This document shows, one piece after another, positions 42,392-51,488 of a DNA stretch of 64,000 nt (within the stretch, counting starts at the first letter, position 1; every line of letters starts with the position of its first letter). The stretch lies in assembly GCA_002344345.1 (NCBI GenBank), contig DDTL01000179.1, positions 1-64,000 on the forward strand, given 5' to 3'. Under the pieces are notes generated by a model, which saw only the letters and a program-made list of their open reading frames with translations, was not told the origin of the DNA and made no database searches. Position numbers and translations under genes: made by a program. Source of the stretch: Saprospiraceae bacterium UBA2365 (lineage in GTDB: Bacteria; Bacteroidota; Bacteroidia; Chitinophagales; Saprospiraceae).

Positions 42392-43060
42392 TTATTGATT
42401 ATAAAAAGTCAACAATTTAATCATGTCCTCCTTGCTTTTGTATGAAAGATTTTCTTTTTCAATAAAATCAGAAACTTCTTTATACTTATCATTCAAGACT
42501 TCAAAAAGTACTTTTTCCTTATTTAACTGGATGATTTGTCCTTCTTTATCCAAATACAATTTTTCTTGATTAATTAATGTATCATTTTTATTCCCGACGC
42601 CCAAAGCTACATTATAATTGGAAGAAATAACCTTTGATTGATATTTAATAGCTAAGCCTACCTTTCCACTTAAAATGATCTCAAAAAACCCTTTTTCAAT
42701 TTTTCTGGATTTGAGAAAATACTTATAAGCAAAAATTCTGTTCGGCAGTTTTATTTCCAAAATATTTTCAGGTGCTCCTATCACATACGCATTATTATTG
42801 CTTTGAAACAGCATTTGATCCGTAAGCACATTATATCGCAGCATTATTCCAGAAATAACATCGCCGTTCTTTAACAGGATATCAGATAATTGCCAATCAT
42901 CCAGGAAAGGCGAACCTTCAATATTCTTTGGAAGATTGTTTTCCATGTATATGATATTATAGCCAGGTGGAGCCTCAATCCGCATATTCTGAGCATAAAG
43001 CATACCATGTATTGCTATTATGGAAAATAGCATAATCAATATTGGGAAAGGTTTGAACAT
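42392..43060 (-). CDS. Secreted protein of unknown function
   Basis: I cannot place this 222-residue protein in a named family. It has a signal peptide (MFKPFPILIMLFSIIAIHGM to YAQ). The body includes LDDWQLSDILLKNGDVISGI and MLRYNVLTDQMLFQSNN, a pattern met in Bacteroidota hypothetical proteins of unknown role, and the C-terminus is rich in Lys and Glu. It is most likely periplasmic or attached to the outer membrane. A Crp/Fnr remnant lies downstream in the same frame, and a repeat-rich gap of over 1 kb lies upstream, so no operon partner is visible. Confidence 0.65.
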   Translation of the reverse strand: MFKPFPILIMLFSIIAIHGMLYAQNMRIEAPPGYNIIYMENNLPKNIEGSPFLDDWQLSDILLKNGDVISGIMLRYNVLTDQMLFQSNNNAYVIGAPENILEIKLPNRIFAYKYFLKSRKIEKGFFEIILSGKVGLAIKYQSKVISSNYNVALGVGNKNDTLINQEKLYLDKEGQIIQLNKEKVLFEVLNDKYKEVSDFIEKENLSYKSKEDMIKLLTFYNQ

Positions 43061-43193
43061 ACTTAAAATTAACTGAACAAAACAAAATAAGCAAAACGCT
43101 AATATACTATTAATTTTATTAGTGAATTGGAATAATTCGCGAAAGTTTTATGCTAACTGTTTTTAATGAACGACATGCCAAAATATCATTGTT
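43061..43193. other. AT-rich gap upstream of the hypothetical gene
   Basis: This stretch holds the expected promoter region of the minus-strand gene ending at 42392. I found no exact TAnnTTTG box on that strand and no coding frame. Confidence 0.4.
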
Positions 43194-43463
43194 TACTAAC
43201 CCGGACGAGCTGGAACCAAATAGGAAAAAGATTTACTCCCTCATACGGGCAGGCCCCTACGGGCAGGCCCCTACGGGCAGGCAAAGGAACACTGATGAAC
43301 GAGTTCAGATCTTGTATTTTATTAGAAAATCCAAAATCGTTAATCCTATGCTTGCCCCGTTGGATATATATCCTACGGGGTGAATATTCTGTGAGTCATT
43401 ATTTCTAAGATCAAAATTCGTCAAAGTTCTGCCAAATAATGCTCGAATTCAATTTTTAAGACA
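43194..43463. repeat. Interspersed repeat family A, copy A4 (longest form, with 14-bp tandem repeats)
   Basis: The head CTAACCCGGACGAGCTGGAA and tail ATCAAAATTCGTCAAAGTTC plus GAATTCAATTTTTAAGACA match the family. The extra central part holds three tandem copies of TACGGGCAGGCCCC at 43244-43285 (the third ends CAAA). It also has the hairpin CCCCGTTGGAT/ATCCTACGGGG shared with copy A3. Two overlapping frames across it (43150-43383 and 43166-43408) are rejected as genes. Confidence 0.75.
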
Positions 43464-43464
43464 C

Positions 43465-43510
43465 TAACCTTGACTAGCAAGTAACTAATAGAAAATTGAT
43501 TTAGTACCCT
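43465..43510. repeat. Family A head fragment, A5
   Basis: TAACCTTGACTAGCAAGTAA followed by AGAAAATTGATTTAGTACCC resembles the head of family A (TAACCTGGA...AAATTGATTTAAGAACCCC) directly behind the tail of copy A4. The rest of a copy is missing. Confidence 0.5.
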
Positions 43511-44186
43511 GAAGCTATATCAAAAGTTAAAGCCAATGATATAAAGGTTTTTACCACAAAAATTTCTGATAAAATCTAATTTATTTTTATTACCCATTCA
43601 AAAATTTTAAACGGTGAACAAATAAAAGAACAACCGATCTGATATCCCCATATGGAAAGACAGCAAAACAAATTATTTAATATGTCATTCAAATTTAACA
43701 TTTTACGCTCCGATTTCTTTGATGACAAATGCTCACAAGAATAAATTTGGCTGGCATTTATACAGTTTCTAAATAGTTATTTTACAAAAAATGATTGAAC
43801 AACATAAAAATTAGATTTTTTCATGCCAATATAGTATATGCTTAATCAGATGAAATGAATATCAGAATTTGATTTTCAACGGTGAATTGATTTTTCTCTT
43901 TTAGTCTTGTTTCTGATTCCGGATTCGAATGCGAAATTTGCATTTTCAAAAAGATTATAACAGTTTTGAATAGATTTTAACTAATTTTACTCTGGTCATA
44001 CATGAATTTCGGTTATTTTGAAATTGCTTTCAGTTCAATAAATACGTTCATATTAATTGAACTTTCGATTTTGCTCCTTTAAAAAAACAAGAGCAAACCC
44101 GCATTAAGCAAAGGTTATGAATGAAACCAGCTATATTCTTGGGTAATCCCACGACGAGTTGTATTTTGCATAAAATATGACAAATA
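43511..44186. other. Gene-free gap upstream of the NamZ-like gene
   Basis: About 680 bp of AT-rich sequence without a credible frame, RNA gene or repeat-family copy. The region just before 44187 has GTATTTTG, which is one base short of the TAnnTTTG spacing. Confidence 0.5.
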
Positions 44187-45485
44187 ATGGTCGAAAAACT
44201 GCTTAAAGCTTACAAATACCTGGTCGCATCCCGTACTTTCTCAATGCTTTTTATAATGGTATTTTTATCTGCTTGTCATGTAAGAAGGGCAGCAGAAAAT
44301 GTCATACCTATTGATCCTGAAGTCAATCCCGTGGAAATTCCTGTGTCAATTATTGAGCCGTATAAATCGTATCCAATACCCGGAGCAAACGACATCGAAA
44401 AGGTGTTGAATTTGATACAGGGGAAAAAAGTCGGCCTGATTGTCAATCATACGAGTATGGTCGGGAAAAAACATCTGGTGGATACTTTATTGGCTTTGAA
44501 TGTAAAAATTGACAAGATATTTGCTCCTGAACATGGCTTCAAAGGCATTATAGAAGCTGGTGGGATCATTCAGGATTCAGCTTTGGATATGAGAAATATG
44601 ATCCCTGTCGTTTCTCTTTATGGCGCTAAAAAACAACCTTCAAAAGAAGATTTGGACAGCATCGATGTTTTAATATTTGATATCCAGGATGTAGGGGTGC
44701 GGTTTTATACCTATATCTCCACCCTGCATTATGTAATGGAATCATGTGCTGAACTGAAAAAGCCATTGATCATTCTTGACAGACCTAATCCCAATGGACA
44801 TTATGTGGACGGTTTCGTACTCAACAAGGAGTTTGCTTCCTATGTTGGAATGCATCCGATCCCTGTGGTTCATGGATTGACCATTGGAGAACTGGCTTTT
44901 ATGATCAATGGAGAAGGTTGGTTGACAGATGGCCGCCAAATCGAGTTATCGGTCGTTAAGAATATCAATTATTCTCACTTAAGCTTATACAATCCACCTG
45001 TCCCGCCTTCTCCGAATTTAAAGGATCACAGAGCCATCCTCTTATATCCTTCTACTTGTTTCTTTGAAGGAACTGTCATCACTGAAGGACGTGGAACCGA
45101 AAGTCCATTTGTGCAATATGGACATCCTTTATTGGAAAACATGCCTTTTCAATTCACCCCCAAATCCTCAACTTCAACATTGAGACCCAGGTACCAGGAC
45201 ACTTTGTGCTTTGGTTTTGATCTGAGCGAAATACAAATTGATAGCATCTGGCAAAAACGACAAATTAATCTCAATCTGATCCTTGAAATGTTTAAGATCT
45301 TTCCCGATAAAAGTACATTTTTCCTTCAAAGTCAATATATAGACAAACTTGCAGGAACTGATAAACTCAGGTTGATGATCCTCGAAGGAAAAAGTGGGGA
45401 TGAGATCAGAAATGCCTGGAAAGAAGAACTCCAGTCTTATAAAACCTTGCGAAAGAAGTATTTACTTTATAAGGATTTTGAATAA
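44187..45485 (+). CDS. namZ: DUF1343 / NamZ-type exo-beta-N-acetylmuramidase, lipoprotein
   Basis: DUF1343 is the NamZ family (GH171), exo-enzymes that release N-acetylmuramic acid from peptidoglycan fragments for recycling. The 432-residue protein has a signal with lipobox FLSAC (Cys at residue 29). The family core follows: GKKVGLIVNHTSMVG, FAPEHGFKG (catalytic region), SLYGAKKQPSKEDLDSIDVL, FDIQDVGVRFYTYISTLHY, LDRPNPNG and FFEGTVITEGRGTESPFVQ. The first ATG at 44187 is used; a second at 44244 would leave a short but adequate signal. It is monocistronic, with repeat-rich gaps on both sides. The substrate is inferred from the family. Confidence 0.92.
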   Translation: MVEKLLKAYKYLVASRTFSMLFIMVFLSACHVRRAAENVIPIDPEVNPVEIPVSIIEPYKSYPIPGANDIEKVLNLIQGKKVGLIVNHTSMVGKKHLVDTLLALNVKIDKIFAPEHGFKGIIEAGGIIQDSALDMRNMIPVVSLYGAKKQPSKEDLDSIDVLIFDIQDVGVRFYTYISTLHYVMESCAELKKPLIILDRPNPNGHYVDGFVLNKEFASYVGMHPIPVVHGLTIGELAFMINGEGWLTDGRQIELSVVKNINYSHLSLYNPPVPPSPNLKDHRAILLYPSTCFFEGTVITEGRGTESPFVQYGHPLLENMPFQFTPKSSTSTLRPRYQDTLCFGFDLSEIQIDSIWQKRQINLNLILEMFKIFPDKSTFFLQSQYIDKLAGTDKLRLMILEGKSGDEIRNAWKEELQSYKTLRKKYLLYKDFE

Positions 45486-45739
45486 ATCAATACTCCCTAT
45501 AAGACATAAAACCAATATAAATTATCGGTTATTGCATAATAATTCTGCAAAAGACCATGAACCCGGATCCTCGAGATCAAGTGTGGTAGCACAACTTTTT
45601 GAAAGTTTAAAAACCAAAGAAAGAAAAGTTGAAACCCAATCAAGTCAATTTCATTACCATTATAAAATGAATAAATGCACAAATGATTCCATTGGAAACC
45701 TACTGTTGACCTCCTTTTTATAAGGAAAAACTGAAAGTT
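45486..45739. other. Gap between the NamZ-like gene and a MITE-like element
   Basis: About 250 bp with no supported gene. A frame overlapping the namZ end (45394-45723) lacks any family feature and is rejected. No clear terminator hairpin was found. Confidence 0.45.
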
Positions 45740-45934
45740 GAGTCTACTCCGAAAAGTCCGATTTGCCTATTTTCAATCATTTTTTGCTCCAACCTACTGA
45801 CGTCAAAGATGGTGATAACTGGCTTCATCATTGCTGAACGTCAGCGGAAGACTAATTGGAAACGTTTGAAATACAATAATTTATAAGTCTCTTTCAAAAG
45901 GCTTTTGTAGACAAAGACTTTAACGAGCAGGCTC
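45740..45934. mobile_element. MITE-like element, full copy 4, inverted orientation
   Basis: This 195-bp copy begins GAGTCTACTCCGAAAAGTC and ends GACTTTAACGAGCAGGCTC, a more decayed terminal repeat. It is in the same orientation as copy 3. TTTTCAATCATTTTTTGC and CCTACTGACGTC are conserved in the left half. Confidence 0.75.
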
Positions 45935-46086
45935 AAAATCTATAAAGTCATATCTTTAAAATTGATATTCAAACATCAATTATTTGTACCTGTTCAATTG
46001 ATTGTCCGCCCAATTCGGGTTCAAAAAGCTTATTATGTTGAGCAATTTATCATTTACCATTATACATAAACAGTATAAATTAATTG

Positions 46087-46094
46087 TAAATTTG
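46087..46094 (+). promoter_or_regulatory. -7 box for the MgtC/DUF4010 gene
   Basis: TAAATTTG matches TAnnTTTG and lies 48 bp before the ATG at 46143. The DNA between the MITE-like copy and this box is AT-rich and has no other feature. Confidence 0.45.
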
Positions 46095-46142
46095 TTGGTT
46101 TTCTATCGAAAAATAACCAATAAATTGATCAAAATATAAGCT

Positions 46143-47465
46143 ATGATATCCGGATTATTCCTGAAATTGTTGTTGTCCGTCATCATTGGCGGCACCATAG
46201 GGCTTGAACGGGAAAGCATCGACGAAAAACTCACCAACATTGGCGGGATCAGAACCTATGCATTGATCGCCCTGACAGGATCTATCAGTGGGATACTTTT
46301 ATTGAATGGATTTGAATCTCTTGCAGTCCTGATCAGTGGTGGGATCTTGGCTATGGTACTGATTTACTACTTCATAGGAGCTACAGCAACCCGATTTTAC
46401 AGTATTTCAAGTGAACTTTCAGCTTTGCTAACATATCTCGTTGGTTTACTCCTGATTGTTGATATCATACCACTTGAAATCACTGTAGCGATTTTCGTCA
46501 TTGTGATTTTCATACTTTCCGTTAAATCCAAAACAAATAAATTGGTTTCAGGCATTTCAAGAAATGAATTACAATCTTTTATCAGTTATGCCATCATAGC
46601 TTTGGTGATCATGCCTATATTGCCTGACACCTCATACACGATGAAAGATATTCCTGTTTTACCGGATATTTTCTCTGCAATGGATGTTGACATAGAAAAA
46701 TTCTCGGAAATTGATCTGATAAACCCAAGGAAAATTTGGTTAGTGGTAGTTTTGATCACCGGAATTGATGTGGTGGGTTATGTACTTGGTAAAATTGTGG
46801 GGAGCAAGAAAGGTTTTGCACTGACAAGCTTCATGGCAGGATTTATTTCTTCAACCTCAGCAACTCAGTCATTGGCTCAAAGAAGTAAAACCACCACATA
46901 TATGAATCATTTAGTTGGTGCGGCTGTTCTGGCAAATCTGGCAAGTTTTCTCCAGATATTTCTGCTAGTTGGCCCTTTGAATGCCAAATGGCTGGTCAGC
47001 ATCCTCCCGGCTATTTTAACCATGATCCTGGCAGCCGGCATTATTTCTATGTATTTACTTCGCAAAAATGAACCTCAGGAAAACGAAGAAAATATTGAAC
47101 ATTCTAAGCAAACAAAAATATTTTCGCTTCTTCCGGCATTGAGATTCGCTGTAATACTCGTTTTGGTGAAAATCATCACAAAAACATGCCTGATTTTATT
47201 CGGTAATTCAGGTTTTGTTATTAGTTCAGTCATTGCTTCTTTCGCCGGAATTGATGCCATCATGGTCAATCTTGCTGAAATGGCAGGTAGATCCATCAGT
47301 TTTCAGTTTGCATTGCTCACCTTTATCCTGGTGAACGCTACCAATCTGATAAGTAAAACATTTTATTCTTTCCTATTGGGTAATAAAAAATTTGCTTACA
47401 AATTTATGGTCTCCTCGTTGCTGATCATTATAGCAGGAGCAGTGTGGCTGATGTTTACTATGTGA
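46143..47465 (+). CDS. MgtC/SapB N-domain plus DUF4010 integral membrane protein
   Basis: The 440-residue protein has roughly twelve hydrophobic segments. The N-terminal 140 residues are MgtC/SapB-like (LLLSVIIGGTIGLERESIDE, GGIRTYALIALTG). The C-terminal 240 residues form a DUF4010 domain, with GFISSTSATQSLAQRSK and SFAGIDAIMVNLAEMAGRS as conserved stretches. MgtC relates to magnesium stress and ATP synthase regulation in pathogens, but the MgtC-DUF4010 fusion is a separate and little-studied group, and no ion can be assigned. It converges on the end of the PUL; the hairpin at 47487 may end both. Confidence 0.87.
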   Translation: MISGLFLKLLLSVIIGGTIGLERESIDEKLTNIGGIRTYALIALTGSISGILLLNGFESLAVLISGGILAMVLIYYFIGATATRFYSISSELSALLTYLVGLLLIVDIIPLEITVAIFVIVIFILSVKSKTNKLVSGISRNELQSFISYAIIALVIMPILPDTSYTMKDIPVLPDIFSAMDVDIEKFSEIDLINPRKIWLVVVLITGIDVVGYVLGKIVGSKKGFALTSFMAGFISSTSATQSLAQRSKTTTYMNHLVGAAVLANLASFLQIFLLVGPLNAKWLVSILPAILTMILAAGIISMYLLRKNEPQENEENIEHSKQTKIFSLLPALRFAVILVLVKIITKTCLILFGNSGFVISSVIASFAGIDAIMVNLAEMAGRSISFQFALLTFILVNATNLISKTFYSFLLGNKKFAYKFMVSSLLIIIAGAVWLMFTM

Positions 47466-47480
47466 AAAATGGTATGAATA

Positions 47481-47513
47481 AAAACCTGCCGGACAGCATT
47501 CAACAGTCCGGCA
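47481..47513 (-). terminator. Terminator hairpin at the end of the polysaccharide utilization locus
   Basis: TGCCGGAC (47487-47494) and GTCCGGCA (47506-47513) are perfect inverted copies around an 11-nt loop. On the minus strand a GG and a TTTTT tract follow the hairpin, so it ends the last PUL gene. It may also act on the plus-strand gene that converges from 47465. Confidence 0.7.
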
Positions 47514-47543
47514 AGTTACAAGATTTAACCCTAAACAATCTTT

Positions 47544-48995
47544 TTACAATACAATGGTTTGAATAGCCCTGGCAGGTATATTGATTTCAGCAGCCTGAAT
47601 TCCAACACAAAGGTTATATTTGATGGCTTTATCTGTTGGATTCATCACAATGGTTATAAGTTTTCCGTCAGGATTAATGAATGAGGTTGTCAGCAAATGA
47701 CTTCGACTGGAGACACAACTTACCCTCTTTGCTCCTTCTTTGACAAACTTTGAAAAGTGCCCGATATAATAATATGAAGGCGTAAACACCAATTCGCCAG
47801 TCCTCAGATCTGCATGCACTGGTGCAAAGCAAAAGTTACCAACATGATTAGGACCTCCGGTTTCATCCAAAAGTATGTTCCAATCGGTCCAGGCAACCGT
47901 GCCTTTGTTAAAATCATTGATCATCGATCTGCCATACTTTTCAGCATTGGTCCAACTATGGAGCCTGTCAGGATGATAACTATCAGCACATCCTTCCGTA
48001 AAAATCAGATTTTTCTCAGGATACAGCAGATTTACTTCTCCCACATTGTCAAACATCATGTTCCCTCCTGTCCAGTTTTCGTACCAATGGAATCCTACGC
48101 CCCATACGTATTGCGCAGCTTTTTTATCTTCCAGGATGGTATTCACGCGTTGTGTGATCAAATCCCTGTTGTGATCCCAAATAATAATTTTCTTATTCCC
48201 TAAACCATTTTTTGCCAGTGTTGGCCCAAGGTGATCTTTGAGGAAGTCTCTTTCTTCTTCTGCAGTGTAAATACACGATTCCCAGATTTGAGTTGCCATC
48301 GGTTCATTCTGAATGGTTAATCCCCAAAAATCAAGGCCTTCCTTTTTATAACTTTCTATGAATTTTACATAATATCTGGCCCACGTATCAAAATACTCCG
48401 GAAGCAATGCTCCCCCTTTAAGCATATTTTTGTTGGATTTCATATATGCGGGCGGACTCCACGGACTGAAATACAACTTACTGTCCGGGGCTAGTTTTAC
48501 CGCTTGTTTGATCATGGGAATTTTAAATTTCTTGTCATGCTCAATGTTAAATGACATCAGGTCTTTGTCTCCATCGGACACGTAAGTATACATATCTGAA
48601 CTAAAATCGCAGCTGTTCATATTTGTTCTGATGACCGTATAGGCATTTCCTTCATTTTTGTCAAAATAGGCTTCCATCAGTTGAGTTTGTTTTTCCGGCG
48701 AAAGCTTTGCATATACTTCTGCTGATGCATCAGTTATGGCGCCACCAATCCCCAGGAAGGTCTGAAAAGTTTTGTCTGGTTCAACAAAAATACAGACCTG
48801 AGTTTCCAATGGCTGTTTTAATTCTTTAAATGTAAATCCCTCAGTTTTGTCGAATCTCAAATCTGAACTGTCCGCAGTAGTATAAACCGAAATGGTTTTA
48901 TCGGTGACCAAAAACTCTTTTTTCTCATTTTCACAACTAGTCAAAGTCAAAAATAACCATCCGGTGAGTATCAGAAATGTCATGCTGTTTTTCAT
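47544..48995 (-). CDS. GH30-family glucosidase/glucanase, lipoprotein (second GH30 of the locus)
   Basis: The 483-residue protein has a lipoprotein signal (lipobox LTSC, Cys21). It is GH30 over its full length: FLGIGGAITDASAEVY at about 80-95, VIRTNMNSCDFSSDMYTY, and FSPWSPPAYMKSN. The acid/base Glu is E231 in LTIQNEPM and the nucleophile is E334 in IFTEGCADSY. A C-terminal beta-sandwich region follows (LITIVMNPTDKAIKY). Family members include glucosylceramidases and beta-1,6-glucanases; in a PUL with a GH16 the latter is likelier. It is the last gene of the operon: the GH5 gene ends 20 bp upstream and a terminator follows at 47481. The other GH30 (51648-53090) shares its motifs but is clearly diverged. 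Confidence 0.92.
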   Translation of the reverse strand: MKNSMTFLILTGWLFLTLTSCENEKKEFLVTDKTISVYTTADSSDLRFDKTEGFTFKELKQPLETQVCIFVEPDKTFQTFLGIGGAITDASAEVYAKLSPEKQTQLMEAYFDKNEGNAYTVIRTNMNSCDFSSDMYTYVSDGDKDLMSFNIEHDKKFKIPMIKQAVKLAPDSKLYFSPWSPPAYMKSNKNMLKGGALLPEYFDTWARYYVKFIESYKKEGLDFWGLTIQNEPMATQIWESCIYTAEEERDFLKDHLGPTLAKNGLGNKKIIIWDHNRDLITQRVNTILEDKKAAQYVWGVGFHWYENWTGGNMMFDNVGEVNLLYPEKNLIFTEGCADSYHPDRLHSWTNAEKYGRSMINDFNKGTVAWTDWNILLDETGGPNHVGNFCFAPVHADLRTGELVFTPSYYYIGHFSKFVKEGAKRVSCVSSRSHLLTTSFINPDGKLITIVMNPTDKAIKYNLCVGIQAAEINIPARAIQTIVL

Positions 48996-49015
48996 ATGTT
49001 TGCTTTTAAAAATTA

Positions 49016-51454
49016 TTATGTCTTTATGAATTTAAATGTTACACTATGTTTTTTATCAGATAATCCAATGAAATACAAGCCTGGCTGAATATCCGAAACA
49101 TCAAGGTGATTTTCTTCCCCAAAAATGATCTTACTGACCATTAAGTTACCCCTTAAATCAAAAATATTTACCAGAATCATTTCATCTGAAGTAGCTTTGA
49201 TAGTCATAGTGTTCCCTACCGGATTCGGGAAAAAACCAAAACTGTTTTCTTTCTTATCCACAGACTTTGTATTCAAAGGAATTGTTCCGGTAATACCCCA
49301 ATTGAAAAATTCCCATGCCGAAGGCACGCTTCGGGAGCAAGTCATACCTGTGATGAGCCCATCTTCTGAAGATACATATAATCCATTACTTCCCATTATT
49401 GATAATGCTCCGGATAGATTGTTGAGTCTGAATTTTTGCTCATAACCTATCATTGAAGCATCGCAATACAACCTGTTGTCTGATGGATTTAATGATAAAT
49501 AGCGGTCATTACTACATTTCAGTGCGGAGTTGCCTTCACTTTCGTCCACAATGACAAATTGCTCATCGTTGCTTAAAGTTTGTTTTGTGCTTGTCAGCAA
49601 GTTGCCAGGATTGGTGTAAGTAACATATTTATTATTATTCCCTTTCAAATAAATAATATTTAAGCCATTTTCTACTGGAACATAAGGCAATAACGTAGTA
49701 TTATGGTAGACAAAATTTACTGAACTTACATTGAACTCGCCGGATTTATTTACGATTCTGATCACCTGCTTGCCCAAGGTACCGAATGAACAGGTAGCAG
49801 TTACTGTCTGCCAGGAAGACCAGCTTCCTGTTGGCGGAATGGCTACGGTGGTTAAAATTTCTGTGCCGTCCTCATTTTGAATTTGAAGTGTCCCGGGATT
49901 TGAAAATCCATTGGCTATCCTGAATTCAAGCAGGTATGTTCCGATTGCATTATTCTTTATGGTATATTTCATCCATTCCCCTTCTACAAACCAACCAACT
50001 GTGTATCCATTTGACAACGGATCGCTTGTGGCTTCTAAATCAACACCATTATTGCGATATACCCAGCCATTGTTCCATGCTGTGTAGTATCCTGTGGTGA
50101 GTCGAACATCTTCCCATGCCATATCAGCATAAGCATATCCATTCATTCCCTGATCAAAGTTGGAAGTAAATAGCCTCGTGGGTGCCGAATTACCTATAAC
50201 AAATGGATCAGAGGAAAAAGGTTCAATATTCCTGTTTCCTGGTTGAATAAAAACGGATCTTAATACTTCAGACTGGGGTTTACAATTTTCTAGTTTGACA
50301 TTTTCTGCCAATTGCATTAAAATACTGAACGCTGTATTAGGATTTAAATCCGGATTTGAACCTCCCAGATAATTCAACAGATCTGAATAACCGGTAGGAA
50401 ATTCAGCACTGGCAAAGCAATTGATACTTTCAAATTTTTTCATGGGCCACCAGGAAAGCCCAATACCATTTTCCCCAAGGGTCTCCACTATTTTTGTAAA
50501 ATGATCATTGCTGTTCTCACCATGTTCCCCACACCAGATTGGCTTATTCTGTATTTCACGAAAGTCAGTTATCCATTTAATGTCAATATTGGAAGCATCA
50601 GACCAGTATTTGTGAAAAACATAAACCATATGATCATCCCAGGCTGGAGTTAGTCCGGTAAAATCATTTGAATACCAGTTTCCTTCAACGAAAATGATAT
50701 GATGGTCTCCATTATTTCTGATGGCACTGGTAATTCGCTGATAAATATTTCTTAATTCTGTCCCGTTTGGTAAATTCCATGCAGGCTCGTTTATAAGATC
50801 ATATCCTGCTACCCATGGCTCATGTTTATACCTTTCCGAAATCTTTTTCCAAAGTTCCACAGTTTTCGTTTTATTCGATTCGCTCTCCCAAAGTGAAGGA
50901 TGTGCCGAATCATAATCAGAGATTGCATTATTGCTTTGACCGCCGGGAGCAGCGTGCAAATCCAATACAACATAAATTCCTTCGGAACTACACCACGAAA
51001 TAATATTGTCCAATAATAAAAACCCCTGATCAATCCAGATTATTCCTGCTTCCTTATTAACAAAATATTCATAATGGATAGGTACCCTGACTGCATTAAA
51101 ACCCCATCCTTTAATTTGGATGATATCATTTCTGGTTACATGATTTGAAAGCCAGGTATTATAAAATGTTGCAGTATTTTGACTACCGATCAAATCGGTC
51201 AACTTTTTTTTCCATGTATGTTGATCCGGAGCCTGATTTGATGAATTCATCATATAACCTTCCATCACCATCCAATTTCCAAAATTCATTGCATTCAGGA
51301 TCACCTCATTACCACTGACCGAATTCACTATTTTGTCTCCGCTGACTATCAATAATTGGGCATTTGATACGTTTAACAAAGTGGTCAATACGCAGGTCAA
51401 TAAGAGTTTGGAGATAAATAATCGTTTAATATGATTCAAATTTATACAGTTCAA
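49016..51454 (-). CDS. GH5-family glucanase with CBM6-like and fascin-like modules and a T9SS sorting tail
   Basis: The 812-residue modular enzyme has a signal peptide (to about residue 32, NVSNAQ). The GH5 domain spans about 50-390, with acid/base E223 in YDLINEPAW, nucleophile E310 in WCGEHGENS, and RVPIHYEY. A CBM6-like beta-sandwich follows at about 428-585 (WFVEGEWMKYTI). A beta-trefoil of the fascin-like type follows at about 597-720 (YLKGNNNKYVTYTN, SNDRYLSLN). The last 75 residues (FFPNPVGNTMTI to VTFKFIKT) are a T9SS type A sorting domain. So this enzyme is secreted by type IX, unlike the four lipoprotein genes around it. No ATG is in frame before the signal: TTG at 51454 directly follows a stop and is used. 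GH5 with GH16 and GH30 suggests beta-1,3/1,6-glucan. Confidence 0.9.
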   Translation of the reverse strand: MNCINLNHIKRLFISKLLLTCVLTTLLNVSNAQLLIVSGDKIVNSVSGNEVILNAMNFGNWMVMEGYMMNSSNQAPDQHTWKKKLTDLIGSQNTATFYNTWLSNHVTRNDIIQIKGWGFNAVRVPIHYEYFVNKEAGIIWIDQGFLLLDNIISWCSSEGIYVVLDLHAAPGGQSNNAISDYDSAHPSLWESESNKTKTVELWKKISERYKHEPWVAGYDLINEPAWNLPNGTELRNIYQRITSAIRNNGDHHIIFVEGNWYSNDFTGLTPAWDDHMVYVFHKYWSDASNIDIKWITDFREIQNKPIWCGEHGENSNDHFTKIVETLGENGIGLSWWPMKKFESINCFASAEFPTGYSDLLNYLGGSNPDLNPNTAFSILMQLAENVKLENCKPQSEVLRSVFIQPGNRNIEPFSSDPFVIGNSAPTRLFTSNFDQGMNGYAYADMAWEDVRLTTGYYTAWNNGWVYRNNGVDLEATSDPLSNGYTVGWFVEGEWMKYTIKNNAIGTYLLEFRIANGFSNPGTLQIQNEDGTEILTTVAIPPTGSWSSWQTVTATCSFGTLGKQVIRIVNKSGEFNVSSVNFVYHNTTLLPYVPVENGLNIIYLKGNNNKYVTYTNPGNLLTSTKQTLSNDEQFVIVDESEGNSALKCSNDRYLSLNPSDNRLYCDASMIGYEQKFRLNNLSGALSIMGSNGLYVSSEDGLITGMTCSRSVPSAWEFFNWGITGTIPLNTKSVDKKENSFGFFPNPVGNTMTIKATSDEMILVNIFDLRGNLMVSKIIFGEENHLDVSDIQPGLYFIGLSDKKHSVTFKFIKT

Positions 51455-51488
51455 TTATTATGAAATTCCCGTGTTTTTACTAATAACT

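Noticed and set aside
43150..43408. Two overlapping frames of 77 and 80 codons
   Set aside because: They are translations of repeat copy A4, including its tandem 14-mers, in two different frames.
45394..45723. A 109-codon frame overlapping the namZ 3' end
   Set aside because: It overlaps a well supported gene in another frame and its unique part shows no signal, domain or periodic composition.
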